Shown: positions 8,884 through 19,093, numbered from the stretch's first letter. The stretch is 40,247 nt of DNA from Tannerella sp. (GCA_031267935.1 JAIRYD010000216.1:1-40247), one strand, 5' to 3'. Numbers and translations are program-made. Notes: generated from the letters alone by a model not told the origin.

Positions 8884-11800
8884 ATGAAGAACACGAGAAT
8901 GTTTATAAAAAGAAAACTTTATTTTGTCGCTTTTTTGATTTTTTTATTTTTCACCATCCAGGCCCGTGCAGGAGAAATGCTCGAAAAACTCACGCTTGTC
9001 TTTTCGAACCTTCCACTGTCGGAAGCCATCAAGAAAGTAGAAGCAGCCAGTAACTACACGTTTTTTTACGATGCCGGAAAAACGGATCTCCGGCAACGGG
9101 TCAGCCTCGATGCAGCCGGACAGGACATCGACAAGGCCATGGCTACGATGCTGCAACCGACGAACCTGACGTTCGACATTACGAACCGTCAGATCGCCCT
9201 CATACCCCGCCGTGAACAACCGGCCGGTCCGCAGCAGAACAATCCGCAGCGGCGCGTCACCGGTACGGTCGTCGACGAAAACGGCGAACCGGTTATCGGC
9301 GCCAATGTAATGGAAAAGGGTACCGTCAACGGAACAGTGACCAATCCGGAAGGCAGCTTCTCGCTGAACGTACAGGAGAATGCCATCCTGCAGATTTCCT
9401 TCATCGGATATATTACGCAGGAGATCAGCGCATTATCGGGGGGGGCGTTTCGCTGACCATCAGACTGGCAGAAGACACGCAATCGTTGGAAGAAGTCGTT
9501 GTCGTCGGCTACGGCACGCAGAAGAAGCTCACGCTGACGGGCGCCATCGCCGCCATCAACAGCGAGGAGATTCTGACGACCAAAAGTGAAAACGTCGAAA
9601 ACATGCTCTCCGGCAAGATTGCCGGGGTGAAGATTACCCAGAAGACGTCGGAACCCGGCGCCTACTCCAACGATTTCCAGATTCGCGGCATGGGTGCGCC
9701 GCTGATTATCGTTGACGGCGTGCCGCGCGACAACTTCAACCGCCTGGATCCGAACGAAATCGAATCCATCTCGGTGCTCAAGGACGCCTCGGCTTCCATC
9801 TACGGCGTCAGGGCGGCAAACGGCGTCGTGCTGGTCACCACCAAGAAAGGCACGAAAGGCTCCGCTTTCCGTCTGGACTACAACGGCTATGCAGGCATGC
9901 AGCACATGATCAACCAGCCGCAGCCGCTGGATGCCATCGGATTCATGCAGCTGCAGAACGAGAAGGCCTTCAACGGCGGAAGCCTCACGCCTTCCTATCC
10001 GCAATCGTCGTTCGATCCTTACCTGAACGGTAGCAGGGTGTCGACGGACTGGCAGTCGGCCACCATGCGCGAAAACGCCTTCCAGACACAGCACAGCCTG
10101 AGCGCTACCGGCGGCACGGAGAAACTGACCTATTTCGTGAACTTTGCCTATAACGATCAGGAGGGTTTCTGGAAAAGCAACGATTTATACTACAATCGTT
10201 TCAATCTCCGTTCCAACGTGACGGCCGAACTGGCAAAGGGGCTTCAGATGGACGTCTTCGTCAATCTGACGCAGGATACTAAAAACCAGCCTTCGTCGTG
10301 GTCCACGTGGAACCTCTTCAAAGGATTCTGGACACAGATACCGCTGAATCCCTACTACGTGAACGACGACCCGAACTATCCCTTTTTCGCAGCCGACGGA
10401 TTGCATCCCGAATACATGACGGATGCGGAAAAGTCGGGCTATCAGCGGCGAAATCAACGCATCATACAGACAAATATGGCGCTGGAATGGGACGTGCCCC
10501 GGGTGAGCGGACTCAAGGCCAAGGGCATGTACAGCTACGACTACAAGGAATATGAAGACAAGAATTTCCGCAAGTCGTTTAACCTCTATACCTACGACGA
10601 TGCGAACAGCCGCTATGTGGCTGCCGCCGTCAATGCGCCGACGCGCCTGACCCGAAGGTATTACGGTTTCAAGAACTCGCTGCTGCAGCTCTCGCTGAAC
10701 TACAACCGGACGATCGATTCGAATCACCACGTGGGCGCCCTGCTCCTGTATGAGGAAGGCAACCGGGAGGCCGACAATTTCTACGCCCAGCGGGACTACA
10801 GCATGGACGCGCTGGACCAGATCTTCGCCGGAAACAGCACCAATCAGGTGGGAAGCATGAGTACGGACAAAAACGATCTTTATCATTATACGAACAAGGC
10901 ATGGGTGGGGCGTCTGAACTACGACTATGCCTCGCGCTACATCGCCGAGTTCAGTTTCCGCTACGACGGTTCGTCCAAATTCCTGGCCGGACACCAGTGG
11001 GGTTTCTTCCCCGCAGGCTCGCTCGGCTGGCGCATGTCCGAAGAATCGTTTATCAGGGACAACGATGCGTTCCGTAATCTGTCGAACCTCAAGTGGCGTG
11101 TTTCCTACGGGATCATGGGCGACGACAACGCTTCGAGCTATCAGTTCCTTTCGGGCTATACGTTTCCCGACGGCGGATACGTCTTCGGCGGAAACTACGT
11201 GAGCGCCTTCGGTATGCGGGGCATGCCCAATCCGAATATCACGTGGTTCGAGGCGGCCGTACTGAATGTGGGCGTGGACGTGGACCTGTGGCACGGCATG
11301 CTGGGCATCGGCGTGGATGCGTTTCAGCGCGACCGTTCGAACCTGCTGGCCACGCGCAGCGAGAGCCTTCCGGGACTGGTCGGCGCCAACCTGCCGGAGG
11401 AGAACCTGGAAAGCGACCAGACGAGAGGCTTCGAACTGACGCTCACGCACCGGCACAGACTGGGGAAAGACTTTTCCTATCACGTGTCCGGCAACATGTC
11501 GATGGCACGCACGAAATGGAAATACCGTGAAATCGCCCGTCAGGGCAACTCGTATCTCGACTGGCGCAACAACCAGAACGGACGCTGGAACGACGTGTGG
11601 TGGGGATGGGAGAATACGGGACGCTTCCAGTCGTTCGACGATATTTTTGCCTCCGGCACGGTTTACAACAAGAGCCGCGGCAATTCGCTGATGCTGCCCG
11701 GCGACCTGATTTACGACGACTGGAACGGCGACGGCATCATCGACGACAACGACATCCACCCGATCGGCATCAGCAGTTCCATCCGCAAGCGCGACGACAA

Positions 11801-12332
11801 CAACAATCCGCTCTATAACGGAGGCATGCCGCTCCTGAACTATGGGCTGAGTCTTGGGGCCGAATACAGGCACTTCGACCTGAACATCGTCTTCCAGGGA
11901 ACGGCCATGAGCTGGCTTCGCTATCCCGAACAGCTGGAAATGCCGCTGCCGTGGAACCGCAACGGCCTGGACATGTTCCTCGACCGCTGGCACCGCGAAG
12001 ACCAGCTCGACCCGAACAGCGCCTGGGTGGCAGGCAGTTTTCCTTCCACTTTCAGAGACAACGGGCGGAGCGACTTCATCATCCCGCAGTCCACGTACTG
12101 GATTCAGAACGCATCCTATCTGCGCCTCAAAAGCCTGGAAGTGGGATATACCCTGCCGGGGCGCGTGTCGAAGGTGGCCGGGCTGCAGTCGGCCAGGATC
12201 TTCTTCAGCGGATACAACCTGCTTACCTTTACGGGACTTGTATACTGCGACCCGGAACATACGGCTGAAGATTACGGATACATATACCCGCTGAACCAGA
12301 CGTTCAACTTCGGCGTAAATATTTCATTCTAA
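8884..12332 (+). pseudogene. SusC/RagA-type TonB-dependent transporter with N-terminal STN domain, interrupted by a one-base frameshift at a G8 tract (pseudogene or phase-OFF allele)
   Basis: ORF 8884-9456 holds a signal peptide, STN-like region and carboxypeptidase-D-like region (RVTGTVVDENGEPVIGANVMEKGTVNGTVTNPEGSFSL). ORF 9486-12332 continues with EEVVVVGYGTQKK, plug and barrel. Adding one G to the G8 tract at 9438-9445 gives the continuous reading ...ISALSGGGVSLTIRLAEDTQSLEEVVVVGYG... Confidence 0.9.
9438..9445 (+). repeat. G8 homopolymer at the SusC frameshift
   Basis: 'cattatcGGGGGGGGcgtttcgctga'. Confidence 0.95.
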
Positions 12333-12350
12333 CAACAGGAGGATTATATT

Positions 12351-14138
12351 ATGATAAAAAATAAATTGATATGGACGAGTATCGTTGCGACCGTTTTTCT
12401 TGCCTGCAACGAACTGGATGTTCCACCGATAAACATCGTGGGAGACCGGGAAGCCTTTACTTCCGAATCGGGAATTACGGCTTACATGGCGCGGCTTTAC
12501 AGAGACCTGCCCATCGAAGATTTCATGACCAATGCCGGCGGCATGCGTTCGAATCCGGAAGGCAGCGTGCAGGACTATACCGACGAGACGATGAATCCCA
12601 ATCCCCGCCGCGGCAACCTGAGCGGGACGGATTTCAACTACTGGAACTATGCGCCCGTGCGCAACATGAACTATTTCCTGCAGGAATTTCCGGCCTATGC
12701 CGACGCGTTTCCCGCAAGCACGGTCGACGCCTGGCTGGGCGAGATTTACTTCCTGCGCGCCTATCACTACTATGCGATGGTGAAACGCTACGGCGGCATA
12801 CCCATCGTGAAGGAGGTGCTCAACTATACCGGCCAGTCGGTCGACGAACTCAAGCGACCGCGCGACAGGGAGGCGGACTGCATCGACTTCATCCTCTCCG
12901 ACCTGGATGAAGCCATCCGTCTGCTTCCGGTCAGCAGCCTGGCCGCCGGACGCGCCAACCGACATATCGCCTACGGCATGAAGGCGCGCGTGGCACTCTA
13001 CGCCGCCTCGGTGGCCAAGTACGGCGCCGTGCAGCTGAACGGCCTGCTGGGCATTCCCGCCGAACTGGCGCGGGGATACTTCCAGACGGCCTTCGACGCG
13101 GCGGCGGCAACGGCCGCAGGCGGATACGAACTGTACAACAAGGGCGGCGACCCGGCGGCCAACTATTCCAATATCTTCCTGGACCAGAGCAGCACGGAAA
13201 ACATGTTCGTGAAATACTTCAAGTATCCCGACTATGCGCATCATTTCGAACTGTTCATGATCCCCTGGCAGATACGCGGCGCGCAGAACTATTCGAGCCG
13301 CGGCAATCCGACGGTCGACTTCATCGAACGCTTTGACGACATCGACGGCAATCCCTTCATCCTGGAAACCGGCACGGACGACGCGCCCGTCTTGTACGCC
13401 GACAGGATGGATCTGTTCGCCAAAGCCGAACCGCGGCTGAAGGGAATCGTCATCTTCCCGGGCGACGAATACAAGGGCGTCGTGATCGACGTGAGAAAAG
13501 GCATCGTGGAAGCGGGCCGCGCCATCACCGACATGACCTCGACCGACAGCTTCAACGACGAATACAACGGCATGACGTATCAGGGCGCCAGCGGAATGGG
13601 ATACAACGAAACGACCTCCACCGGTTTCTACATGCGCAAATGGCTGAATCCGGCCATCCCCCGCTCGGAAGTATCGCTCGACCGCACGGAAACGCCGTGG
13701 ATAGAAATGCGCTATGCCGAAATGCTGCTCATACGCGCCGAAGCGGGCATGGAACTGCAGTCGTTCGGCGACGCGTCGAAGGTCGACGACGCCGTGGCCT
13801 GCATGAAGGCCATCCGCGAACGAGCCGGCGCCCGGCGCGAATATACCGCCTCGGACCTGACCGTCGACCTCGTCCGAAAGGAACGGCGCATGGAACTGTT
13901 TTTCGAAAACAAAATCTTCTGGGACCTGAAACGCTGGCGAACCTTCGACCGCGAATTTTCCAACCGCGAAATGAAAGTCCTTTGGCCGATTTACGTCTGG
14001 GACGAGCAGAAGTATTACATGAAAAAGACGGTCTTCACCGAATTCAGGTACACCTTCCAGCCGATACTGTACTACCAGAAAGTACCCGAAGCCGAAATTC
14101 AGAAGAACACGCTCCTCGTACAGAATCCGGGTTACTAA
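12351..14138 (+). CDS. RagB/SusD family nutrient-uptake outer membrane lipoprotein
   Basis: 595 aa immediately 3' of SusC. Lipobox-like 'VFLACNELD'; 'WLGEIYFLRAYHYYAMVKRYGGIPIVKEVL' and 'VRKERRMELFFENKIFWDLKRWRTFD' are SusD hallmarks. Confidence 0.95.
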   Translation: MIKNKLIWTSIVATVFLACNELDVPPINIVGDREAFTSESGITAYMARLYRDLPIEDFMTNAGGMRSNPEGSVQDYTDETMNPNPRRGNLSGTDFNYWNYAPVRNMNYFLQEFPAYADAFPASTVDAWLGEIYFLRAYHYYAMVKRYGGIPIVKEVLNYTGQSVDELKRPRDREADCIDFILSDLDEAIRLLPVSSLAAGRANRHIAYGMKARVALYAASVAKYGAVQLNGLLGIPAELARGYFQTAFDAAAATAAGGYELYNKGGDPAANYSNIFLDQSSTENMFVKYFKYPDYAHHFELFMIPWQIRGAQNYSSRGNPTVDFIERFDDIDGNPFILETGTDDAPVLYADRMDLFAKAEPRLKGIVIFPGDEYKGVVIDVRKGIVEAGRAITDMTSTDSFNDEYNGMTYQGASGMGYNETTSTGFYMRKWLNPAIPRSEVSLDRTETPWIEMRYAEMLLIRAEAGMELQSFGDASKVDDAVACMKAIRERAGARREYTASDLTVDLVRKERRMELFFENKIFWDLKRWRTFDREFSNREMKVLWPIYVWDEQKYYMKKTVFTEFRYTFQPILYYQKVPEAEIQKNTLLVQNPGY

Positions 14139-14156
14139 TCCTATAATTACATTCAG

Positions 14157-14858
14157 ATGAAAAAGACTCATTCAATATTGTTTGCATGCGGCGCATGCAT
14201 CGCCGCGTGCCTGATATCGTGCGAAACGGACAACTACAGCGGCCCCGACGGCACGATCACGGGCCGGGTAATCGACGCCCTGAGCGGCAACCCGATCCTC
14301 ACCGAACAGCCTGACGGCTTCCGCATCCGCTACGACGAAATCAGCTGGAGCGAAAACCCCGTCGCACAGTATTTCTGGGGAAAAGCCGACGGCACGTTCA
14401 ACAACACCAAGCTGTTTGCCGGCACCTACGAAATCACGCCCGTCGAAGGCGCCTTCGTGACGCCCGAACCGAAAACGGTCGAAGTCAAACAGGGCGGCAC
14501 CGTGACGGTCGATTTCACCGTCACGCCCTACATCAGCTTCCACAACGTGTCCATCGTCAAAGACGGCGCCACCACGGTGAGAGTATCCTTCACGCCGACG
14601 AAAAACGTCGCCTCCACGAAGCCGCAGGACTATCGCATATTCGCTTCGTCGAAAACGCCTTACGTGGGAACCATCGTCTTCGAATCCGACATCAGCACGG
14701 AAGCCGTCGCCCTGAGCGACGACGACATGGGACGCCCCGTCTCGGTGACGCTCGACAACTACGTCCCGGGACGCAAGTACTACATCCGCGCCGGCGCCCG
14801 CTGCGAAAACAGCGCCGGACGCTATAACATGACGGAAACGGTAGAAATACAGATGTAG
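14157..14858 (+). CDS. DUF3823-like lipoprotein
   Basis: Lipobox LISC. 'DNYSGPDGTITGRVIDALSGNPILTEQPDGFRIRYDEISW' followed by '..FNNTKLFAGTYEITPVEGAFV' resembles DUF3823 proteins that follow SusD. Confidence 0.8.
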   Translation: MKKTHSILFACGACIAACLISCETDNYSGPDGTITGRVIDALSGNPILTEQPDGFRIRYDEISWSENPVAQYFWGKADGTFNNTKLFAGTYEITPVEGAFVTPEPKTVEVKQGGTVTVDFTVTPYISFHNVSIVKDGATTVRVSFTPTKNVASTKPQDYRIFASSKTPYVGTIVFESDISTEAVALSDDDMGRPVSVTLDNYVPGRKYYIRAGARCENSAGRYNMTETVEIQM

Positions 14859-14891
14859 CGACACACGGAAATAGCGACACACGCGATGCAC

Positions 14892-14932
14892 GCCGGGGCG
14901 GGATTTTTCAATCTTCCGCCCCGGCTTTTTTT
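14892..14932 (+). terminator. Rho-independent terminator after the SusC/SusD/DUF3823 operon
   Basis: GCCGGGGCGG ... CCGCCCCGGC followed by TTTTTTT. Confidence 0.85.
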
Positions 14933-15206
14933 GATCCGCCGGGGATGCTTGCAGGCACGTGAAATAAACATGCTGTGCGCGGCATGACATCGTGGACTGT
15001 GAACAATGAACGATGAACGATGAATCCGGGCATCGTGCATCGTTCACAGTTTATAAAACCATGCCGCACACAGTATAAGCAAATCCACTCACTCAGCCCG
15101 TGCACATCATGCAGGATTACGTTGCGCACCGTGCCGCATACCGTCCTGCACCATGACGCGATTCGTAAACCGTTGATATGTTGCTCGCTGCATTGCAGGA
15201 CGACTC

Positions 15207-15570
15207 GCGGCACGATGCCGCACGCCGTCCTGCAGTGCAGTACCGTCCGCGGCACCGTGCCGCACGCCGTCCTGCTGTGCAGTACCGTCTGCGGCACCGT
15301 GCCGCACGCCGTCCTGCGGTGCAGTACCGTCTGCGGCACGATGCCGCACGCCGTCCTGCCGTGCAGTACCTTCTGCGGCACCGTGCCGCACGCCGTCCTG
15401 CAGTGCAGTACCGTCCGCGGCGCTGTGCCGCATGCCGTCCTGCAATGCAGTAATATCTGCCGTACAATGCGGTGTGCCATCCTGCAATGCAGTACTGTTC
15501 GCTGCATCATGCCGTATGCAGTCCTGTGATGCAGTATTATCTGCGGAATCATGCCGCACGCTGTCCTTAC
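15207..15570 (+). repeat. Tandem array, 42-bp period, about 8.7 copies, each with two short inverted repeats (hairpin array)
   Basis: Units begin at 15207, 15249, 15291, 15333, 15375, 15417, 15459, 15501 and 15543, exactly 42 bp apart. Consensus GCGGCAnnnTGCCGCACGCCGTCCTGCnnTGCAGTACCGTCT. Degenerate copies extend upstream to about 15123. Confidence 0.92.
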
Positions 15571-15652
15571 ATCCATTTTATATGCATGCATAAAATTACG
15601 GGAAAAAATTCACTGTTTTTTCAATTCTCACGCCATGTTTTGACGATTACGG

Positions 15653-15696
15653 CTCATTCTTTTTTTTTGAGGCGCCGTATTTTTCCTGAGATAAAA
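15653..15696. repeat. 44-bp direct repeat, copy A
   Basis: ctcattctttttttttgaggcgccgtatttttcctgagataaaa; one mismatch to copy B at 15863-15906. Confidence 0.9.
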
Positions 15697-15762
15697 GAAA
15701 GACAACGGCAAAGATCCCCGTAATCGGGTGAGGGGATATGCCTGTCCGCGTCACCGGCGAAC

Positions 15763-15838
15763 GGGGCAGACACGCAGGTCTGCCCCTGCATGCGACAAAC
15801 CGTGGAGGTGCGTAGGGGCAGACCTGCGTGTCTGCCCC
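15763..15838. repeat. Perfect 24-bp inverted repeat (15763-15786 / 15815-15838) forming a small cruciform-prone element
   Basis: GGGGCAGACACGCAGGTCTGCCCC and its exact reverse complement GGGGCAGACCTGCGTGTCTGCCCC. Each arm is itself an imperfect palindrome. Confidence 0.92.
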
Positions 15839-15862
15839 TGTATCGAATATAAAAAAACAGAT

Positions 15863-15906
15863 CTCATTCTTTTTTTTTGAGGCGCCGTATTTTTCCCGAG
15901 ATAAAA
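15863..15906. repeat. 44-bp direct repeat, copy B
   Basis: ctcattctttttttttgaggcgccgtatttttcccgagataaaa, 210 bp downstream of copy A. Confidence 0.9.
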
Positions 15907-16064
15907 ACCTGAGTTCGGGATAGGATTTCTCTGTCCCGACGGGTACGGGATATAAACGTCGCCTCCCCCCCGTTCATCGTTCATAGTTAATGACGTTCAT
16001 CGTTCAGCACACACCCGGGTCCGACAGGTTTCACGGGCGGGATCGGCGCGTTGCGGAGGGGGGG

Positions 16065-16928
16065 TTACCGGTTTACCGTACCGCCTACGATGTCGAGCAG
16101 TTCGCTTGTGATGGCCTGCTGGCGTGATTTGTTGTAGGCGACGGTAAGCTCGTCGACAAGCTCGTCGGCGTTGTCGGTGGCGGTCTGCATGGCAATCATG
16201 CGGGTGGCGTGTTCCGATGCGTTGGAATGGAGCAGTGCGGTGTAGAGGTGGAGTTTGAGGTTTTGCGGGATCAGGGCGGCCATCAGTGTGTGGCGGTCGG
16301 GTTCGAGGATATAGTCCGTGGGTGGTAGGGTGGTGGCGTTTTCCGGCGCGGGCGGCAGGAGAGGGAGGAAGGGTTCGACGACGAGGCGCTGCGAACTTGT
16401 GCTTCCGAAGCGGTGATAGATGAGGTCCACGCGGTCGATTTCCTTGTTTTCGTACTGTTCGATCAGTTCTTCGGCCAGCGAGGCAAGCAGGGTGTAGCTT
16501 TCCGCGGGATGTATTTTTTCGTAGTTGCGGGCGATGTGGAGTTGTGTTTTGCGTGCAAAGTCGAAGGCTTTCCGTCCTATTGTGCAGAGTGTTGTCCGGA
16601 TGTTTTCGGTGCGGTGCGTGTCGAGTGTTTTCTGCAGTTCGCGGAGGGTGTTGGCGTTGAATGCGCCGCAGAGTGCATTGTCGGATGTGAAGACGACGGT
16701 CACGGCGTGGCGCACGGTTCGTTTTTCGCTCAGGGGCGAGGTGAATTCGCTGTCCGACAGGAGGGCGTGCATGATGCGGTGCAGCGACGTGGCGTAGGCC
16801 GCTGTGTTTTTGAGCGTGTGCTGCGCTTTGTGCAGTTTCGACGAGGAGACCATTTTCATGGCCGAAGTGATTTTACGCGTGTTCGTGATGGAAACGATGC
16901 GTCCTTTTATTTCCCTGAGTGTTGCCAT
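16065..16928 (-). CDS. atpG: F1F0 ATP synthase gamma subunit
   Basis: 'MATLREIKGRIVSITNTRKITSAMKMVSSSKLHKAQ' N-terminus; C-terminal 'YNKSRQQAITSELLDIVGG'. Confidence 0.95.
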   Translation of the reverse strand: MATLREIKGRIVSITNTRKITSAMKMVSSSKLHKAQHTLKNTAAYATSLHRIMHALLSDSEFTSPLSEKRTVRHAVTVVFTSDNALCGAFNANTLRELQKTLDTHRTENIRTTLCTIGRKAFDFARKTQLHIARNYEKIHPAESYTLLASLAEELIEQYENKEIDRVDLIYHRFGSTSSQRLVVEPFLPLLPPAPENATTLPPTDYILEPDRHTLMAALIPQNLKLHLYTALLHSNASEHATRMIAMQTATDNADELVDELTVAYNKSRQQAITSELLDIVGGTVNR

Positions 16929-16936
16929 ATTGTGTG

Positions 16937-18526
16937 TTACAGCGGTTGTTTGTCGGCGGGGGTGATTTCTGCGGCTACCTGTTCGATCTGTTCCGTCACG
17001 TTTTCGTCGAGGGTTCCTTTTCTCAGCGGTTCGAGGATATCGTTCCCGTGATGCAGTCTGAGCAGGCTGAGGAATGATTGTTCGAAGTCGCTTACGTGGT
17101 CGAGCGGGACGTTTTTCAGCAGTCCGTGTGTGCCGCAGTAGAGCACGGCGATCTGTTCTTCGACCGGCATGGGCGAGTATTGGGGCTGTATGAGCAGTTG
17201 TTTGTTTTTGTGTCCCTTGTCTATTGTAAAGGCGGTTACGGGGTCGAGGTCGCCGCCGAATTTGGTGAACGATTCCAGTTCGCGGTATTGTGCCTGATCG
17301 ATTTTGAGTGTGCCGGCTACTTTTTTCATGGCCTTGATTTGTGCATTGCCGCCTACGCGCGATACGGATATGCCGACGTTGATGGCCGGGCGTACGCCCT
17401 GGTTGAAAAGGTCTGTTTCGAGGAAGATCTGTCCGTCGGTGATGGAGATGACGTTGGTAGGGATGTATGCGGATACGTCGCCTGCCTGCGTTTCGATAAT
17501 CGGCAGTGCGGTCAGTGATCCGCCGCCTTTTATTTTGCCGTGCAGGCTGTCGGGCAGGTCGTTCATCTGTTCGGCGATTTCCTGCTGGTCGATGATGCGT
17601 GCGGCGCGTTCCAGCAGGCGCGAATGGAGGTAGAAGATGTCGCCCGGATAAGCTTCGCGTCCGGAGGGTCGCCGGAGGATGAGCGATACTTCGCGGTATG
17701 CGACGGCCTGTTTGGAGAGGTCGTCGTAGATCACGAGTGCATGGCGTCCCGTGTCGCGAAAATATTCGCCGATGGCGGCTCCGGCGAAGGGTGCGAAATA
17801 GCGCAGTGCGGCGGGGTCTGCGGCTGTTGCCGCCACGACGACGGTGTAGTCCATGGCGCCTTTTTCTTCGAGCATGTTGACGAGGGAGGCGATGGTCGAT
17901 CCTTTTTGTCCGACGGCGACGTAGATGCAGTATACGGGGTTCCCGGCGCGATAGCCGGCGCGCTGGCTGAGGATGGTGTCGATGGCGATGGCAGTCTTGC
18001 CCGTCTGGCGGTCGCCGATAATCAGTTCGCGCTGTCCGCGTCCGATGGGAATCATGGCGTCGATGGCTTTGAGTCCGGTCTGGAGCGGTTCGTTCACGGG
18101 TTGCCGGTAGATGACGCCGGGCGCTTTCCGTTCGAGCGGCATGCGAAAGTTTTCGCCCGTGACGGGGCCTTTGCCGTCGATCGGTTCGCCGAGCGGGTTG
18201 ATGACGCGTCCCAGCATTCCTTCACCTACGGCGATGTCGGCGATTTTCTTCGTGCGTCTGACCGAAAAGCCTTCCTTGATTCTGTCCGTCTGTCCGAGCA
18301 GTACGGCGCCGACGTTGTCTTCTTCGAGATTCATCACGACGCCCATCATTCCGTTTTCAAATTCGAGCAGTTCGTTTGCTTCCGCATTGTACAGGCCATA
18401 GATGCGCGCTACGCCGTCGCTGACCTGCAGGACTACGCCTACTTCGTCGTAAACCAGTTTTGTGTTGATTTTTTCGAGTTGCATTTTCAATACGTCCGAA
18501 ACTTCACTGATTTTTATATTGTCCAT
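16937..18526 (-). CDS. atpA: F1F0 ATP synthase alpha subunit
   Basis: Walker A '[14 protein letters not shown]'; '[53 protein letters not shown]'. Confidence 0.97.
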   Translation of the reverse strand: MDNIKISEVSDVLKMQLEKINTKLVYDEVGVVLQVSDGVARIYGLYNAEANELLEFENGMMGVVMNLEEDNVGAVLLGQTDRIKEGFSVRRTKKIADIAVGEGMLGRVINPLGEPIDGKGPVTGENFRMPLERKAPGVIYRQPVNEPLQTGLKAIDAMIPIGRGQRELIIGDRQTGKTAIAIDTILSQRAGYRAGNPVYCIYVAVGQKGSTIASLVNMLEEKGAMDYTVVVAATAADPAALRYFAPFAGAAIGEYFRDTGRHALVIYDDLSKQAVAYREVSLILRRPSGREAYPGDIFYLHSRLLERAARIIDQQEIAEQMNDLPDSLHGKIKGGGSLTALPIIETQAGDVSAYIPTNVISITDGQIFLETDLFNQGVRPAINVGISVSRVGGNAQIKAMKKVAGTLKIDQAQYRELESFTKFGGDLDPVTAFTIDKGHKNKQLLIQPQYSPMPVEEQIAVLYCGTHGLLKNVPLDHVSDFEQSFLSLLRLHHGNDILEPLRKGTLDENVTEQIEQVAAEITPADKQPL

Positions 18527-18538
18527 TGTGTTTTCTGT

Positions 18539-19093
18539 TTATAATCTGTACTTGTTTTCCTGTAAAATTTGTTTCCTCATCTGTCCGAGCTGTCCTGCCA
18601 CGGATGCGTCGAGACGGCGGTCGCCGATCTGGAAGATGAATCCGCCGAGAATGGCGGGGTCTGTCGTCACGGAGAGTTCCACTTCGCCGTGCGTGAGTGC
18701 GACAAAGCGGTCGCGCATGTGCGAGAGTATCGTCTGCGGCATTTCTGCGGCAAAGGTAAGATGTACGACGGTGATATGCTTCTGTCCGAGGTAGTAATCG
18801 ATGTAGCTGAGCGTGATTTTTGTCAGCGATTTCTCGCGTCGGTTGGTCAGTATCAGCTGCACGAAATCGAGGTAGCTCGCTTCGGGGCGGTCTTTGGCGA
18901 CGAGCGCCAGCAGCGCCGCCTTGTCTGCGGCCGGGATCATCGGGCTGCAGAGCGTTTCGTACAGGTTCGGCAATGTGCGCAGTGAATCGAGCAGCGCCTT
19001 CATGCGCCGGTAAAGCGCCGTTTCCTCCTGCCGCTGTTCGGCGTAGCGGTAAAGCGCTTTCGCATATCGTTTCGATATCAGTCCTTCGTTCAT
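18539..19093 (-). CDS. atpH: F1F0 ATP synthase delta subunit
   Basis: 'ISKRYAKALYRYAEQ...' delta/OSCP pattern and position between atpF and atpA. The start at 19093 (MNEGLISKRY) avoids overlap with atpF; the ORF track extends to 19135. Confidence 0.88.
   Translation of the reverse strand: MNEGLISKRYAKALYRYAEQRQEETALYRRMKALLDSLRTLPNLYETLCSPMIPAADKAALLALVAKDRPEASYLDFVQLILTNRREKSLTKITLSYIDYYLGQKHITVVHLTFAAEMPQTILSHMRDRFVALTHGEVELSVTTDPAILGGFIFQIGDRRLDASVAGQLGQMRKQILQENKYRL

Noticed and set aside
15207-15570. 42-bp array as a CRISPR array
   Set aside because: Units are contiguous and similar throughout, with no unique spacers of constant size and no cas genes in the window.
14908-15591. ORFs through the hairpin array on both strands (169 aa plus; 227, 150 and 116 aa minus) as Cys/His repeat proteins
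   Set aside because: Several frames on both strands are open at once because the 42-bp unit (multiple of 3) lacks stop codons and is palindromic. There is no clear ribosome-binding site or recognisable domain, so coding is not supported.
15751-15984. 77-aa minus ORF (…GQTRRSAPTHLHGLSHAGADLRVCP…)
   Set aside because: It is a translation of the inverted-repeat element. Such peptides are typical spurious products of dispersed repeats.
16058-16064. G7 run after the atpG stop and C7 run at 15965-15971 as further phase-variation tracts
   Set aside because: They lie outside supported coding regions with no evident promoter spacing to modulate. They are shorter than the SusC tracts, so I would not claim a switch.
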